Origin: an uncultured Phycisphaerales bacterium
Lineage (GTDB): Bacteria > Planctomycetota > Phycisphaerae > Phycisphaerales > SM1A02
Length of the DNA: 6,301 nucleotides
NCBI GenBank assembly: GCA_946886375.1
Contig: CAMPIL010000223.1
Location: forward strand, 1 to 6,301
Direction: 5' to 3'
Shown in pieces: positions 1 through 6,301 of this stretch. The notes under the pieces are model-generated. The model was not told the DNA's origin. It ran no database searches and saw only the letters and a list, made by a program, of their open reading frames with translations. A program made the position numbers and the translations under genes. How positions within the stretch are numbered: the first letter of the stretch is position 1; every line of letters begins with the position of its first letter.

Positions 1-518
1 AGGAGTGGGGGCTGCGCCGCACGGTGGAATTGCTGCGCGGCAAGGCGGCGCGCATCCACTGGTACAGCCTGTACGACCTGCCGCGCGCCTGGCCCGCCAC
101 CACGCGCCACCGCGAGGTCGAAGGGTCTTCGTACTATCGCCACTTCTATATGGGACTGCTGCGCGAAGACGGCACGCCGAAACTCGCGCTGCGGCACTTC
201 CACGAGTACACGCCGGACATCGGAATCTGCCAGTGGTTTCATTTTCAGGACCACCGGCTGGATGACGCAGTCGCGTGCATGAAGCGCCTTGGCGTAACCT
301 ACCTGCGCACCGGCTTGAGTTGGGCCGATTCATTTCGTCCTGATGCGCTGACGTGGTTCGACCGTCAGATGCGGGCCCTGGAGGATTTCAACGTCACGGT
401 CACATTCTGCTTCACGCCCGAGCACCGCGGCAAGGCGCCGCACCACACCAGCCCGCCGCAGCGCCCTTCAGAATTCGCGGACTTCTGCGCACAGATGACC
501 CGCCGTTACGCGGCGTGA
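1..518 (+). CDS. TIM-barrel glycoside hydrolase (beta-xylosidase-like), 3' end only
   Basis: The frame is open from the left edge (first full codon at base 3) and stops with TGA at 516-518, leaving 171 visible residues. Residues 1-60 look like the end of a (beta/alpha)8 glycosidase barrel: a last strand with WYSLYDLP, then the RHREVEGSSYYRHFYMG stretch and LREDGTPKLAL. From about residue 68 a new barrel-like start appears: GICQWFHFQDHRLDDAV, LGVTYLRTGLSWADSFRP, then VTVTFCFTPEHRG. This resembles proteins I recall being annotated as beta-xylosidase or GH5-like in sugar-epimerase and glycosyltransferase clusters. That is memory and cannot be confirmed here. The catalytic acid/base and nucleophile of the first barrel lie upstream, so the substrate is unknown. 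The second barrel stops after roughly 100 residues at MTRRYAA. No continuation is seen in other frames before deoB begins 36 bases later. Codon use matches the neighbours. Confident that it is a real gene and a glycosidase relative; not confident of the specificity. Confidence 0.8.
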   Translation, partial: EWGLRRTVELLRGKAARIHWYSLYDLPRAWPATTRHREVEGSSYYRHFYMGLLREDGTPKLALRHFHEYTPDIGICQWFHFQDHRLDDAVACMKRLGVTYLRTGLSWADSFRPDALTWFDRQMRALEDFNVTVTFCFTPEHRGKAPHHTSPPQRPSEFADFCAQMTRRYAA

Positions 519-539
519 CGGCACGGCGTTGGTCTCAGC

Positions 540-545
540 AAGGGG
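540..545 (+). promoter_or_regulatory. Ribosome binding site of deoB
   Basis: AAGGGG lies nine bases before the ATG at 555. It favours that ATG over the in-frame TTG at 546, which abuts the site directly and would leave no spacer. Starting at 555 also gives the usual DeoB N-terminus (MHRALLIVLDS). No promoter is evident in the 36-base gap after the upstream gene, so the two may be co-transcribed. Confidence 0.6.
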
Positions 546-554
546 TTGCATCGC

Positions 555-1781
555 ATGCATCGAGCGTTGCTCATCGTGTTGGACAGTGTCGGCGCGGGCC
601 GCGCCCCAGACGCACATGCCTACGGCGATGCCGGCGCCAACACGCTGGAACACGTGCTTGACGCGCAGCCGTCGCTGCGGCTGCCCACGCTGTGGTCGCT
701 GGGCCTGGGCAACATCCTCAATCGTCCGCCGCATGTGAAGCCCGCCGCCTCGTTTGGCCGCATGCGGGAACGCTCAGCCGGAAAAGACAGCACCACCGGG
801 CACTGGGAACTGGCAGGAGTGATTCTGGACGAGCCGTTCGCGGTGTTCGAGAAGTTCCCCGCCGCGCTCGTGCAGACAATCGAGCACGAAAGTGGTGTGC
901 GGTTTCTCGGCAACTGCGCTGCCAGTGGCACGCAGATCATTGAGGAATTGGGTGAGGAACACCTGCGCAGCGGCCAGCCGATTCTTTACACTTCCGCCGA
1001 TTCGGTGCTTCAAATCGCCGCGCACGAACACGTGATTCCCGTGCAGCGGTTGTACGAAATCTGCCGCATCGCGCGTCGGCACGCAGATGGCCATCGCATT
1101 GGCCGCGTCATTGCCCGGCCGTTCGTCGGCGAACCGGGGCACTTCACCCGCACTGCGGCCCGCCACGATTTTTCCATGCCCCCGCCTCGAACGATCCTCG
1201 ACACTCTGGTCGAGTGCAATTGGCCCGTCAAAGCCGTCGGCAAGACGTCGGACCTTTTCGCTGGCCGGGGAATAACCGAATCGCATCCCATCGCTTCGAA
1301 CCATCACGGCATGCGTTGCATTGCGGAACTCTGGTCGCAGACCGATCGCGGGCTTGTCTTCGCCAACCTGGTGGATTTCGATGTGGAATACGGCCATCGA
1401 CGCGACCCGCACGGCTACGCGGCCGCGCTTGCGGAGTTCGACCGCTGGCTGGGTGAGTTCCTGCCCCGATGTGATGAAGATGATCTGCTCATCATCACCG
1501 CCGACCACGGCAACGATCCAACGTTTCGCGGCACGGATCACACTCGGGAAGAAGTCCCCCTGATTGTGCGATTTGGAGACGTGGCCGAGGACTTGGGATG
1601 TCGAACGACATTCGCGGATGTCGCCGCGAATCTGGCGACGTTCTTCGCGCTGCCGTATGTCTGGCCCGTGGGAACGCCGTTCATCACTCAAGGCCAACGT
1701 GATTGTGCAAAGCTGCGAAAAGCCGAACTCAAAACCCCATCACCCGCTGCAGGGTCCACCACAAGCCCGCGCAACCGATGA
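555..1781 (+). CDS. deoB: Phosphopentomutase
   Basis: This cytoplasmic enzyme interconverts ribose (or deoxyribose) 1-phosphate and 5-phosphate, linking nucleoside breakdown to the pentose phosphate pathway. It belongs to the alkaline phosphatase superfamily and needs two Mn ions. Family signatures are nearly continuous across 408 residues: VLDSVGAG (metal Asp10), GKDSTTGHWE (77-85 region), YTSADSVLQIAAHE (145-158), RVIARPFVGEPGHFTRT (184-200), VGKTSDLFAGRGIT (228-241), NLVDFDVEYGHRRDP (271-285) and TADHGNDP...TDHTREEVP (315-335). From memory of the Bacillus cereus enzyme, its ligands Asp13, Asp286, His291, Asp327, His328 and His339 correspond here to Asp10, Asp276, His281, Asp317, His318 and His329. 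The phosphorylated Thr85 aligns with Ser79, an unusual but chemically plausible swap. Family members run about 390-410 residues and normally end near the GTPF motif (373-376). Here a polar tail of about 32 residues follows, the last part antisense to the convergent gene. Its neighbours are glycan-related, with no other nucleoside gene in view. Confidence 0.96.
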   Translation: MHRALLIVLDSVGAGRAPDAHAYGDAGANTLEHVLDAQPSLRLPTLWSLGLGNILNRPPHVKPAASFGRMRERSAGKDSTTGHWELAGVILDEPFAVFEKFPAALVQTIEHESGVRFLGNCAASGTQIIEELGEEHLRSGQPILYTSADSVLQIAAHEHVIPVQRLYEICRIARRHADGHRIGRVIARPFVGEPGHFTRTAARHDFSMPPPRTILDTLVECNWPVKAVGKTSDLFAGRGITESHPIASNHHGMRCIAELWSQTDRGLVFANLVDFDVEYGHRRDPHGYAAALAEFDRWLGEFLPRCDEDDLLIITADHGNDPTFRGTDHTREEVPLIVRFGDVAEDLGCRTTFADVAANLATFFALPYVWPVGTPFITQGQRDCAKLRKAELKTPSPAAGSTTSPRNR

Positions 1782-2940
1782 TTGCCGACGCCGGCAGCGC
1801 AATCGAGGGCCGATACCACGTTCGGTTGCGCCAATGGCCCACCACCAGGAACGCCGTCGAAATGACCGCGAGTTGGCCCAGCTCCACCCCGACGTTGAAC
1901 GACACCAATGCGGTGGCGAGCTGCTGGCGAGGCAGTCCCAGTTCGGCAAGCACGCCCGCGAACCCAAGCCCGTGCACAAGGCCGAACGCGAACACGATCA
2001 CTGGCCGCCAAGGCTGAACTTTCGTGGAGAGCAGGTTTTCGACGGCGATGAATGCAATCGAAGCCGCGATGATCGGCTCGATGATCTCCGCTGGAAGCCG
2101 CACCACTCCGAGCGTGGCCAAGGCCAGCGTCACCGAATGGGCGAGCGTGAACGCCGTTACCTGTGTCAGCAAAGCCTTGAGGCGCGGGCTGGCGAAGAAC
2201 AAGCCGAGCACGAAGAGCACATGATCGAGGCCCGATGGCACAATGTGCGTGAATCCCAAGGCGACATAGCGCCAGGCGATTATCCACGGCCCGATTGGCG
2301 GCGGCTCGCGCGGTTCAGACACACCGGCGGTGGCGGGCGCGGTGGAGGGCGAAATCGCTGTGGCTGCAAAGTTCAATCGCCCGGCGCTGAATTCAGGCAC
2401 GCGCTCGCCGGGCAACAACGGCAGCGAGAACGGCTCCTCGCCCGGGCGCTCGATGGTTGCGATCACATCGCCCATCACTTCCGGAAACGCCAGCGACATG
2501 AACCGGGTGTTGGGAGGCAGATGCGCTTTGGCCACGAATTCAAGCATCATCGGAAGCCGCGCGGGTTTGCCGGGCGGGTCGAGCGCCTTGACTGCTTCCG
2601 CAGTGGGGCTTTCGATCAACTCAACCGAGATTGCCTGGCCATCGGCGACAATTTGAAACAGCAACACAAAGCGATCTCGCCCGTCCTGCAGCGCCAGCTC
2701 GAGTTCAGAATGTGAACCATCCAGCAAACGCCGCATGGGCTCATCGCCGATCAACGCTGGCGTCTCATTGAGCGCGAAGGCCAGAGCATCGTGGCGCACA
2801 TGCACAATGACTTGGCCGTCGCGGTACACCACGATCAGTGCGCTGGCCGGATACCCCGGATGGGCAATGCACCGCCGCGCCTGAATCACCAGCACGACCA
2901 TTGCAACGGCCGCGACAACGACCGCGTTGTTACAACGCAT
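1729..2940 (-). CDS. HupE/UreJ_2 family exported membrane protein
   Basis: This 403-residue protein has three parts. An N-terminal signal peptide comes first (MRCNN, then hydrophobic AVVVAAVAMVVLVI, likely cleaved after CIA, leaving HPG at the mature start). A soluble, probably periplasmic domain of about 185 residues follows, and then a membrane part (about 217-400) with some six or seven hydrophobic segments. Membrane motifs match the HupE/UreJ_2 family: GFTHIVPSGLDHVLFVLGLF (229-248), TLAHSVTLALA (265-275), VENLL (300-304), FGLVHGLGFAG (319-329) and FNVGVELGQL (348-357). True HupE and UreJ are linked to nickel uptake for hydrogenase and urease. This subfamily is more distant, and I know of no proven role. 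The His and Asp residues (His232, Asp239, His240, His268, His323, Glu353) could bind a metal, which is inference. The ATG at 2940 lies three bases after the stop of the mannosidase gene, with no clear Shine-Dalgarno, so translation is probably coupled. The 3' end overlaps deoB by 53 bases. No hydrogenase or urease gene is in view. Confidence 0.9.
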   Translation of the reverse strand: MRCNNAVVVAAVAMVVLVIQARRCIAHPGYPASALIVVYRDGQVIVHVRHDALAFALNETPALIGDEPMRRLLDGSHSELELALQDGRDRFVLLFQIVADGQAISVELIESPTAEAVKALDPPGKPARLPMMLEFVAKAHLPPNTRFMSLAFPEVMGDVIATIERPGEEPFSLPLLPGERVPEFSAGRLNFAATAISPSTAPATAGVSEPREPPPIGPWIIAWRYVALGFTHIVPSGLDHVLFVLGLFFASPRLKALLTQVTAFTLAHSVTLALATLGVVRLPAEIIEPIIAASIAFIAVENLLSTKVQPWRPVIVFAFGLVHGLGFAGVLAELGLPRQQLATALVSFNVGVELGQLAVISTAFLVVGHWRNRTWYRPSIALPASAIIGCAGLWWTLQRVMGF

Positions 2941-2943
2941 GGA

Positions 2944-5412
2944 TCATGGCGAGGGCATTCCCGATTTCAGGGAATTGATCGCCACCTCATCCAGCGCGAT
3001 GTCCCAGATCGTCAGATCGCGAACCTGCCCATCGAACTGGCGGCGCTTCTCCCACGGATCAACCGGCGAGACGAAGACGACCGATTCATCGTCAGCCAGG
3101 TTCGCCGGCCGCTCACCAAGAAGCTGGCCGTCCTTGTAGAGGCGCAGCATCGCGCCGTCGTAGGTGGCGGTAATCATCTGCCAGCGGTTGAGGTCCAGCG
3201 GAGCGTTGCTTTGCAAATCAGTCTGGTGGCTCCAGAAGTGAATGCCGTTGGCGAACTTGCAGATGTAGCGGCCGCCGCCCGCGGTTTTGCCATCGCACGC
3301 GCCGAAGCCCGCAATGACGGTGCGATTGGGCGGTTGTGCATCGGCCCAGATGAACATGTTGAGCGTCCATGAATCGCGCGATTTGACGGGAAGATCGCGT
3401 TGCGGTTGCACCGGCGTGCCGCGTTGTTCAGCAGGCGGCTGCGCGACCTGGTACAGCGGACTGAGAGCAGTGACATTGATGGTTGCCTCGCCAATCGCGT
3501 TGCGTGCCGGCGAGTCGTCCTTCACCCCACGCATGCGCAGCGTGTACATCGTGCCCGGCTGAAGCGGCGAATCCAGCGTGAGCAGCACGCGCTCGGCATC
3601 GGCTGCGGCGCTGCGCACCGCCACGTCCGGTTCGATTGAGTAGTTCGATGCGGCGCTGGCCGATTGCTTTTCGAGCGGTTCAGAGAAGGCGATGCGAACG
3701 GTGGGCTGGCCGATGTCCGCCTTGGCCTTGATGGCACGCGGCGGAGTGCGGTCGTTGACGTGCAAGTTCGCGCTGATTTCCGGGCCGAGCGTGCCATCGG
3801 AGCCAAGCACCGCCGCGCGAAGTGTCGCTGACTGTTGCAGGATGATCGGTTGCTGATATTTGGCTGAGCCGGCGGTGGGTGCGGAGCCATCAACGGTGAA
3901 GCAGACTGAATCGACACGGCCGTAGAGGCGCGGTTCGATGCGAACTTCGGTGGCGTCAGTGAACGATGCATCTGCGGGAGTGATGCGCGGCGCGTCCTGT
4001 GACCGGTCGTCGAACGTGTCGAACAGCGGCCCAGCAGGAGTGACCTGATCGCGGGAACTTTTCACCAGCGACGCGGCCAGAACCAAGATGTTTTCGTTGC
4101 TAGGCAGCCGCAGCGATGTTGCGCCCTTTGGAATGTCCAAGTCGATCTTGAACAGGTAGCAGTATTGGTACTGCTGATCGCCGGCCGGCGCGTGATGGTG
4201 CGAGCAGAACCACGCCACCTCGGCCGGTTTGATGAAGCCGGGTTCGAGGCCGCCAAATTTCGCGGGCCAGTTGAAGGCCATCTCGGCGACTTCGCCAAGC
4301 CAGACGCGGTTGTCCCATTGACCGATGTAGCCGCGCCACGACGGAACAAGGAACTCGATCGATGGCGAGCCATCAAATCCGAATTCGGCGTGTTGATCAC
4401 TTTTGGCCGACGCGGCGAGCAGCACCAGGCGATTGAACTCGCCCGTGGGCAGCGCGACTTGTTGGCCTTGGCATCGCACCGCATTGTTCTGGCCGTCGGC
4501 GCACGGCCCAAACTGAAATTGAACACCGGCGTCATTCAAGGAACTGCCCAGTTGCTCTGCCGGGAATGAGCGTGCTTCACCGTCGATCGCTCCGTCATTT
4601 CGATTGTCGTTCGCGCTTACGACATCGACGTTGTAGGGAAGTTCGATTGGTTTTGAAATTGGTGCGGCGACGGCATCTTTGTGTTGATCAACGTTCAACG
4701 CATAAGCGCGAAGCCCGTAGCCGTGCACCTCGGCAATGAGCGAGCCGTCCTGCACGATCGCATCGCCGATTCGCCGTTCTTGCCCGTCAACTTCAGCCGC
4801 ATTTTCGATCGAACCGGCTGATGCAACCCGCACGCCGGCGGCGTCGCGGCCGGTCAATTCGCGCAATCGCACGATGATTGCACCGCCATCTTCAGCGCGT
4901 TTGATCGCGTTCACCATTACGGTGGGGTTGTCCACGTTCACCAGCGAAAACCTGGGACCCAGTGGCCCGCTATGCTTGGGCGCGATGAACGCCCGCAGCG
5001 GTTGATTCAACCGAGCGGCGATCCATGGCGAAGCGCCCGCCCGCCAATCGCCCTGGTGGCTGGCGATCGCGTACAGAATCTGGTGCCGGCCGACGTCCTG
5101 CGTGCCTTGATCCTCGTAGCCGCCGCTCGTGCCGGGCGTGTAGAGCAGGGTCAATCGAAGCGTTGAGTCGTCGGGCTTGTCGGTGCCGTACTTGCTGTCG
5201 CTCATCACGGTCACGCCAAAGTCGCCCGCCGGGTTTGTGAGGTCGAACCACTGATGCACGGGGTTTTCATACGCCTTGGCGTGGTTGTTGGGCCGTTCGA
5301 TGACGCCAGTCTGAATGTCGTAGACGGCTGTGGGATTGGCGACGCTCAGCGGGAACGAGGCCTTGAGACTGCGCTCGCGAGTGGTCCAGTCGATCTGCGT
5401 GTTGAACTCCAC
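2944..5412 (-). CDS. GH38 alpha-mannosidase, C-terminal part with appended CHB_HEX_C, Ig-like and LamG modules (broken gene)
   Basis: This is the downstream piece of an interrupted gene. The start given (GTG at 5412) is nominal: the frame is open back to 5463, and the residues before it (GDAGDR) already belong to the family. Residues 1-452 are the C-terminal beta-sandwich region of GH38 alpha-mannosidases, which hydrolyse terminal alpha-mannosyl bonds. Recognisable stretches are VEFNTQIDW, ERPNNHAK, HQWFDLTNPAGDFGV, LTLLYTPGTSGGYEDQGTQDVGRH, ARLNQPL, VDGQER, LPYNVDVVS, YIGQWDNRVW, GLEPGFIKPAEVAWF and CYLFKIDLDIPKGATSLRLP. The usual family end is near residue 452. About 350 further residues follow: a chitobiase C-terminal-like sandwich (473-552, with VCFTVDGSAPT), a bacterial Ig-like domain (553-648, TPPRAI...VRIAFSEPLEK...NYSIEP...LQPGTMYTLRMRGVKD) and a concanavalin/LamG-like domain (681-816, with SWTLNMFIW, RWQMITATYDG, LRLYKDGQLLGE, QVRDLTIWDIAL). 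These suggest an extracellular or periplasmic enzyme that clings to a glycan or surface. hupE/ureJ_2 follows three bases downstream. Confidence 0.88.
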   Translation of the reverse strand: MEFNTQIDWTTRERSLKASFPLSVANPTAVYDIQTGVIERPNNHAKAYENPVHQWFDLTNPAGDFGVTVMSDSKYGTDKPDDSTLRLTLLYTPGTSGGYEDQGTQDVGRHQILYAIASHQGDWRAGASPWIAARLNQPLRAFIAPKHSGPLGPRFSLVNVDNPTVMVNAIKRAEDGGAIIVRLRELTGRDAAGVRVASAGSIENAAEVDGQERRIGDAIVQDGSLIAEVHGYGLRAYALNVDQHKDAVAAPISKPIELPYNVDVVSANDNRNDGAIDGEARSFPAEQLGSSLNDAGVQFQFGPCADGQNNAVRCQGQQVALPTGEFNRLVLLAASAKSDQHAEFGFDGSPSIEFLVPSWRGYIGQWDNRVWLGEVAEMAFNWPAKFGGLEPGFIKPAEVAWFCSHHHAPAGDQQYQYCYLFKIDLDIPKGATSLRLPSNENILVLAASLVKSSRDQVTPAGPLFDTFDDRSQDAPRITPADASFTDATEVRIEPRLYGRVDSVCFTVDGSAPTAGSAKYQQPIILQQSATLRAAVLGSDGTLGPEISANLHVNDRTPPRAIKAKADIGQPTVRIAFSEPLEKQSASAASNYSIEPDVAVRSAAADAERVLLTLDSPLQPGTMYTLRMRGVKDDSPARNAIGEATINVTALSPLYQVAQPPAEQRGTPVQPQRDLPVKSRDSWTLNMFIWADAQPPNRTVIAGFGACDGKTAGGGRYICKFANGIHFWSHQTDLQSNAPLDLNRWQMITATYDGAMLRLYKDGQLLGERPANLADDESVVFVSPVDPWEKRRQFDGQVRDLTIWDIALDEVAINSLKSGMPSP

Positions 5413-5428
5413 GCGGTCGCCGGCGTCA

Positions 5429-5481
5429 CCCCCCCCCTGCTGATTGTTTTGTATTAACGGCTGTCATAATGTTGCGCGCGC
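5429..5481 (-). other. Frame disruption inside the GH38 mannosidase gene
   Basis: The two open frames on either side are in the same phase but are separated by TGA at 5464-5466. From GPLR (ending 5497) to GDRVEF (starting 5421) there are exactly 75 bases, the 25 codons I recall for intact relatives. Family-like residues appear in alternating frames: QHYDSR (5474-5457, shifted), LIQ (5457-5449, main frame), TIS (5447-5439, shifted), then GDAGDR (main frame). Reading the gene strand, this needs one extra base in the GCGCGCG run (5475-5481), one missing T at 5456-5457, one extra A at 5447-5450 and one base missing in the nine-base G run (5429-5437). The net length change is zero. Clustered indels in short runs suggest sequencing or assembly error more than slow decay, but real inactivation cannot be excluded. 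Confidence 0.6.
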
Positions 5482-6301
5482 TAATGCGTGGGCGCCCCGC
5501 AGCGGCCCGCGCTCGACGATGCGAATTCTCGCCGGGCCGCTGACGTACGCGCGTGGCGGCTGCTGGCGATCTTTCCAATCCATGTTCCACGCCGGCCATT
5601 GGCGCGGATTTTCATAGAGAAGCGCCAGTCGCGCGGGCGCGGAGAGCGCTTCACGATTGGCTTTCTTGTCGTAAATCGATGTCACATCGCCTTGCTCATC
5701 AAGCGTAACGCGATAGCGGTGGTTCTCGAGTGTCCGTTCGGTGACTTGGATTTCCGGCTGCGGTGCAGTAGATGCTCCCTCAACCTTCACGTCGAACACT
5801 ACAAAGCCAACCGAAGGCACGCGCACGAGAAGCGCAGCCCGCAGCACGCCGTTCTCTACGGCTAGCACCTGGCCCGCACATGATTCACCATTCGGACCGA
5901 TGGCAACTATGTTCGCCGGCGCGGGTCCCGTCCACGGCAGGTTGATTTCGACGACGTCTTCACGCTCGATCGACAATGGATTGAACACAATCACTGCAGT
6001 GCCTTGAGTCTGCGTGTCCATCCGGCTGGAGACCGTGCCCACAGCGTCGGTAAGGACTGCGGCAAATTGATTCGCCGCGAGCGCCTCATCGTTCCACGAG
6101 TACTCATAGGCTTTGGGATGACTGGTTCCGGGCAGAATGTCGTGCATCTGCGAACCAAGCACCAGGCCCCACGCCGCCTCAAGCCGCCGCGTCGGATACT
6201 CCGCGCCCAGCCACCATGCGGCAACCGCAGCGCGCTCAGCCGCATCGGCCAGCAGTTCGTTTTTTCGATTCCATCGCTTCATGTACGACTGCGATGTGAT
6301 C
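5464..6301 (-). CDS. GH38 alpha-mannosidase, middle part (gene enters from the right edge; broken at 5464)
   Basis: This is the upstream piece of the same mannosidase gene, open through the right edge, so the N-terminal catalytic domain and its nucleophile Asp are outside the window. The visible start TSQSYMKRWNRKNELL is the end of the TSQ/KRxNR element that follows the catalytic barrel in this family. Next comes the helical middle domain with GSQMHDILPGTSHP (bases about 6153-6112). By comparison with Golgi mannosidase II, where the His of the corresponding HHDAITGT element binds the active-site zinc, the His at 6144-6142 is the likely zinc ligand (inference). The C-terminal sandwich then begins: VIVFNPLSIEREDVVEI, VPSVGFVVFDV, LENHRYRVTLDEQGDVTSIYDKKANRE, then NMDWKDRQQPPRAYV and IVERGPLR. 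The last ten residues (GAHALARATL) leave the family pattern as the frame breaks, and TGA follows. The ATG at 6282 is an internal Met, not a start. Together with the 2944-5412 piece this makes one gene. Confidence 0.88.
   Translation of the reverse strand, partial: ITSQSYMKRWNRKNELLADAAERAAVAAWWLGAEYPTRRLEAAWGLVLGSQMHDILPGTSHPKAYEYSWNDEALAANQFAAVLTDAVGTVSSRMDTQTQGTAVIVFNPLSIEREDVVEINLPWTGPAPANIVAIGPNGESCAGQVLAVENGVLRAALLVRVPSVGFVVFDVKVEGASTAPQPEIQVTERTLENHRYRVTLDEQGDVTSIYDKKANREALSAPARLALLYENPRQWPAWNMDWKDRQQPPRAYVSGPARIRIVERGPLRGAHALARATL

Noticed and set aside
546..554. TTG at 546 as the deoB start
   Set aside because: It would directly abut the AAGGGG site with no spacer, while ATG at 555 has good spacing and the normal family N-terminus.
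774..1697. A 307-codon minus-strand open frame opposite deoB
   Set aside because: It mirrors the strongly conserved deoB frame and has no recognisable motif or ribosome site.
1564..2715. A long plus-strand open frame (383 codons) opposite hupE/ureJ_2
   Set aside because: Its translation is rich in His, Arg and Gln with no family pattern, and it lies antisense to a gene with clear membrane motifs. It is a shadow of high-GC coding.
5464..5466. TGA between the mannosidase pieces as selenocysteine or programmed readthrough
   Set aside because: Residues on either side in that frame do not match the family, while other frames do. A single recoded stop would not explain this, and no SECIS-like element was evident.
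5443..5472. AT-rich stretch resembling a plus-strand promoter (TTGTTT and CATAAT)
   Set aside because: The spacer is only about 14 bases, no plus-strand gene follows, and the stretch encodes recoverable mannosidase residues on the other strand.
5421..5497. An insertion (small mobile element or intein) splitting the mannosidase gene
   Set aside because: The distance between the flanking family motifs is exactly what intact relatives have as I recall them, so nothing extra is present. No repeats flank the site.

Overview
The window is high-GC bacterial DNA with very dense coding. It holds four genes, two of them cut by the window edges. No RNA gene, mobile element, CRISPR array or clear terminator was seen. 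The gene mix (a multi-barrel glycosidase, a GH38 alpha-mannosidase carrying CHB_HEX_C-like, Ig-like and LamG-like modules, and an exported HupE/UreJ_2-type membrane protein) suits a polysaccharide-degrading environmental bacterium. Planctomycetota or a related lineage is my best guess, but this rests on gene style only and is low confidence.

Left part, plus strand: bases 1-518 are the 3' end of a TIM-barrel glycoside hydrolase. It shows the end of one barrel and then what looks like the first quarter to third of a second barrel. After 36 bases comes deoB (555-1781), a phosphopentomutase with all metal ligands present but Ser in place of the usual catalytic Thr. Its 3' end runs 53 bases into the convergent gene on the other strand.

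Right part, minus strand: reading from the right edge leftwards, a GH38 alpha-mannosidase gene enters at base 6301 and runs to 2944. Three bases later hupE/ureJ_2 starts (2940-1729). The pair looks like the end of a translationally coupled operon. The mannosidase frame is interrupted near 5429-5481. The two open frames on either side are in the same phase and the spacing equals the family's spacing. The family-like residues in between can be recovered only by hopping frame four times at short base runs. I read this as one gene damaged by clustered single-base indels, either sequencing or assembly error or real decay, not as two genes.

Functionally, the window combines glycan hydrolysis (the left glycosidase and the mannosidase) with nucleoside/pentose salvage (deoB) and a membrane protein of uncertain, possibly metal-related role. 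I see no wholly new multi-gene system. The points most worth a second look are the broken mannosidase, its unusual three-module tail, the Ser nucleophile of DeoB, and the abruptly ending left glycosidase.
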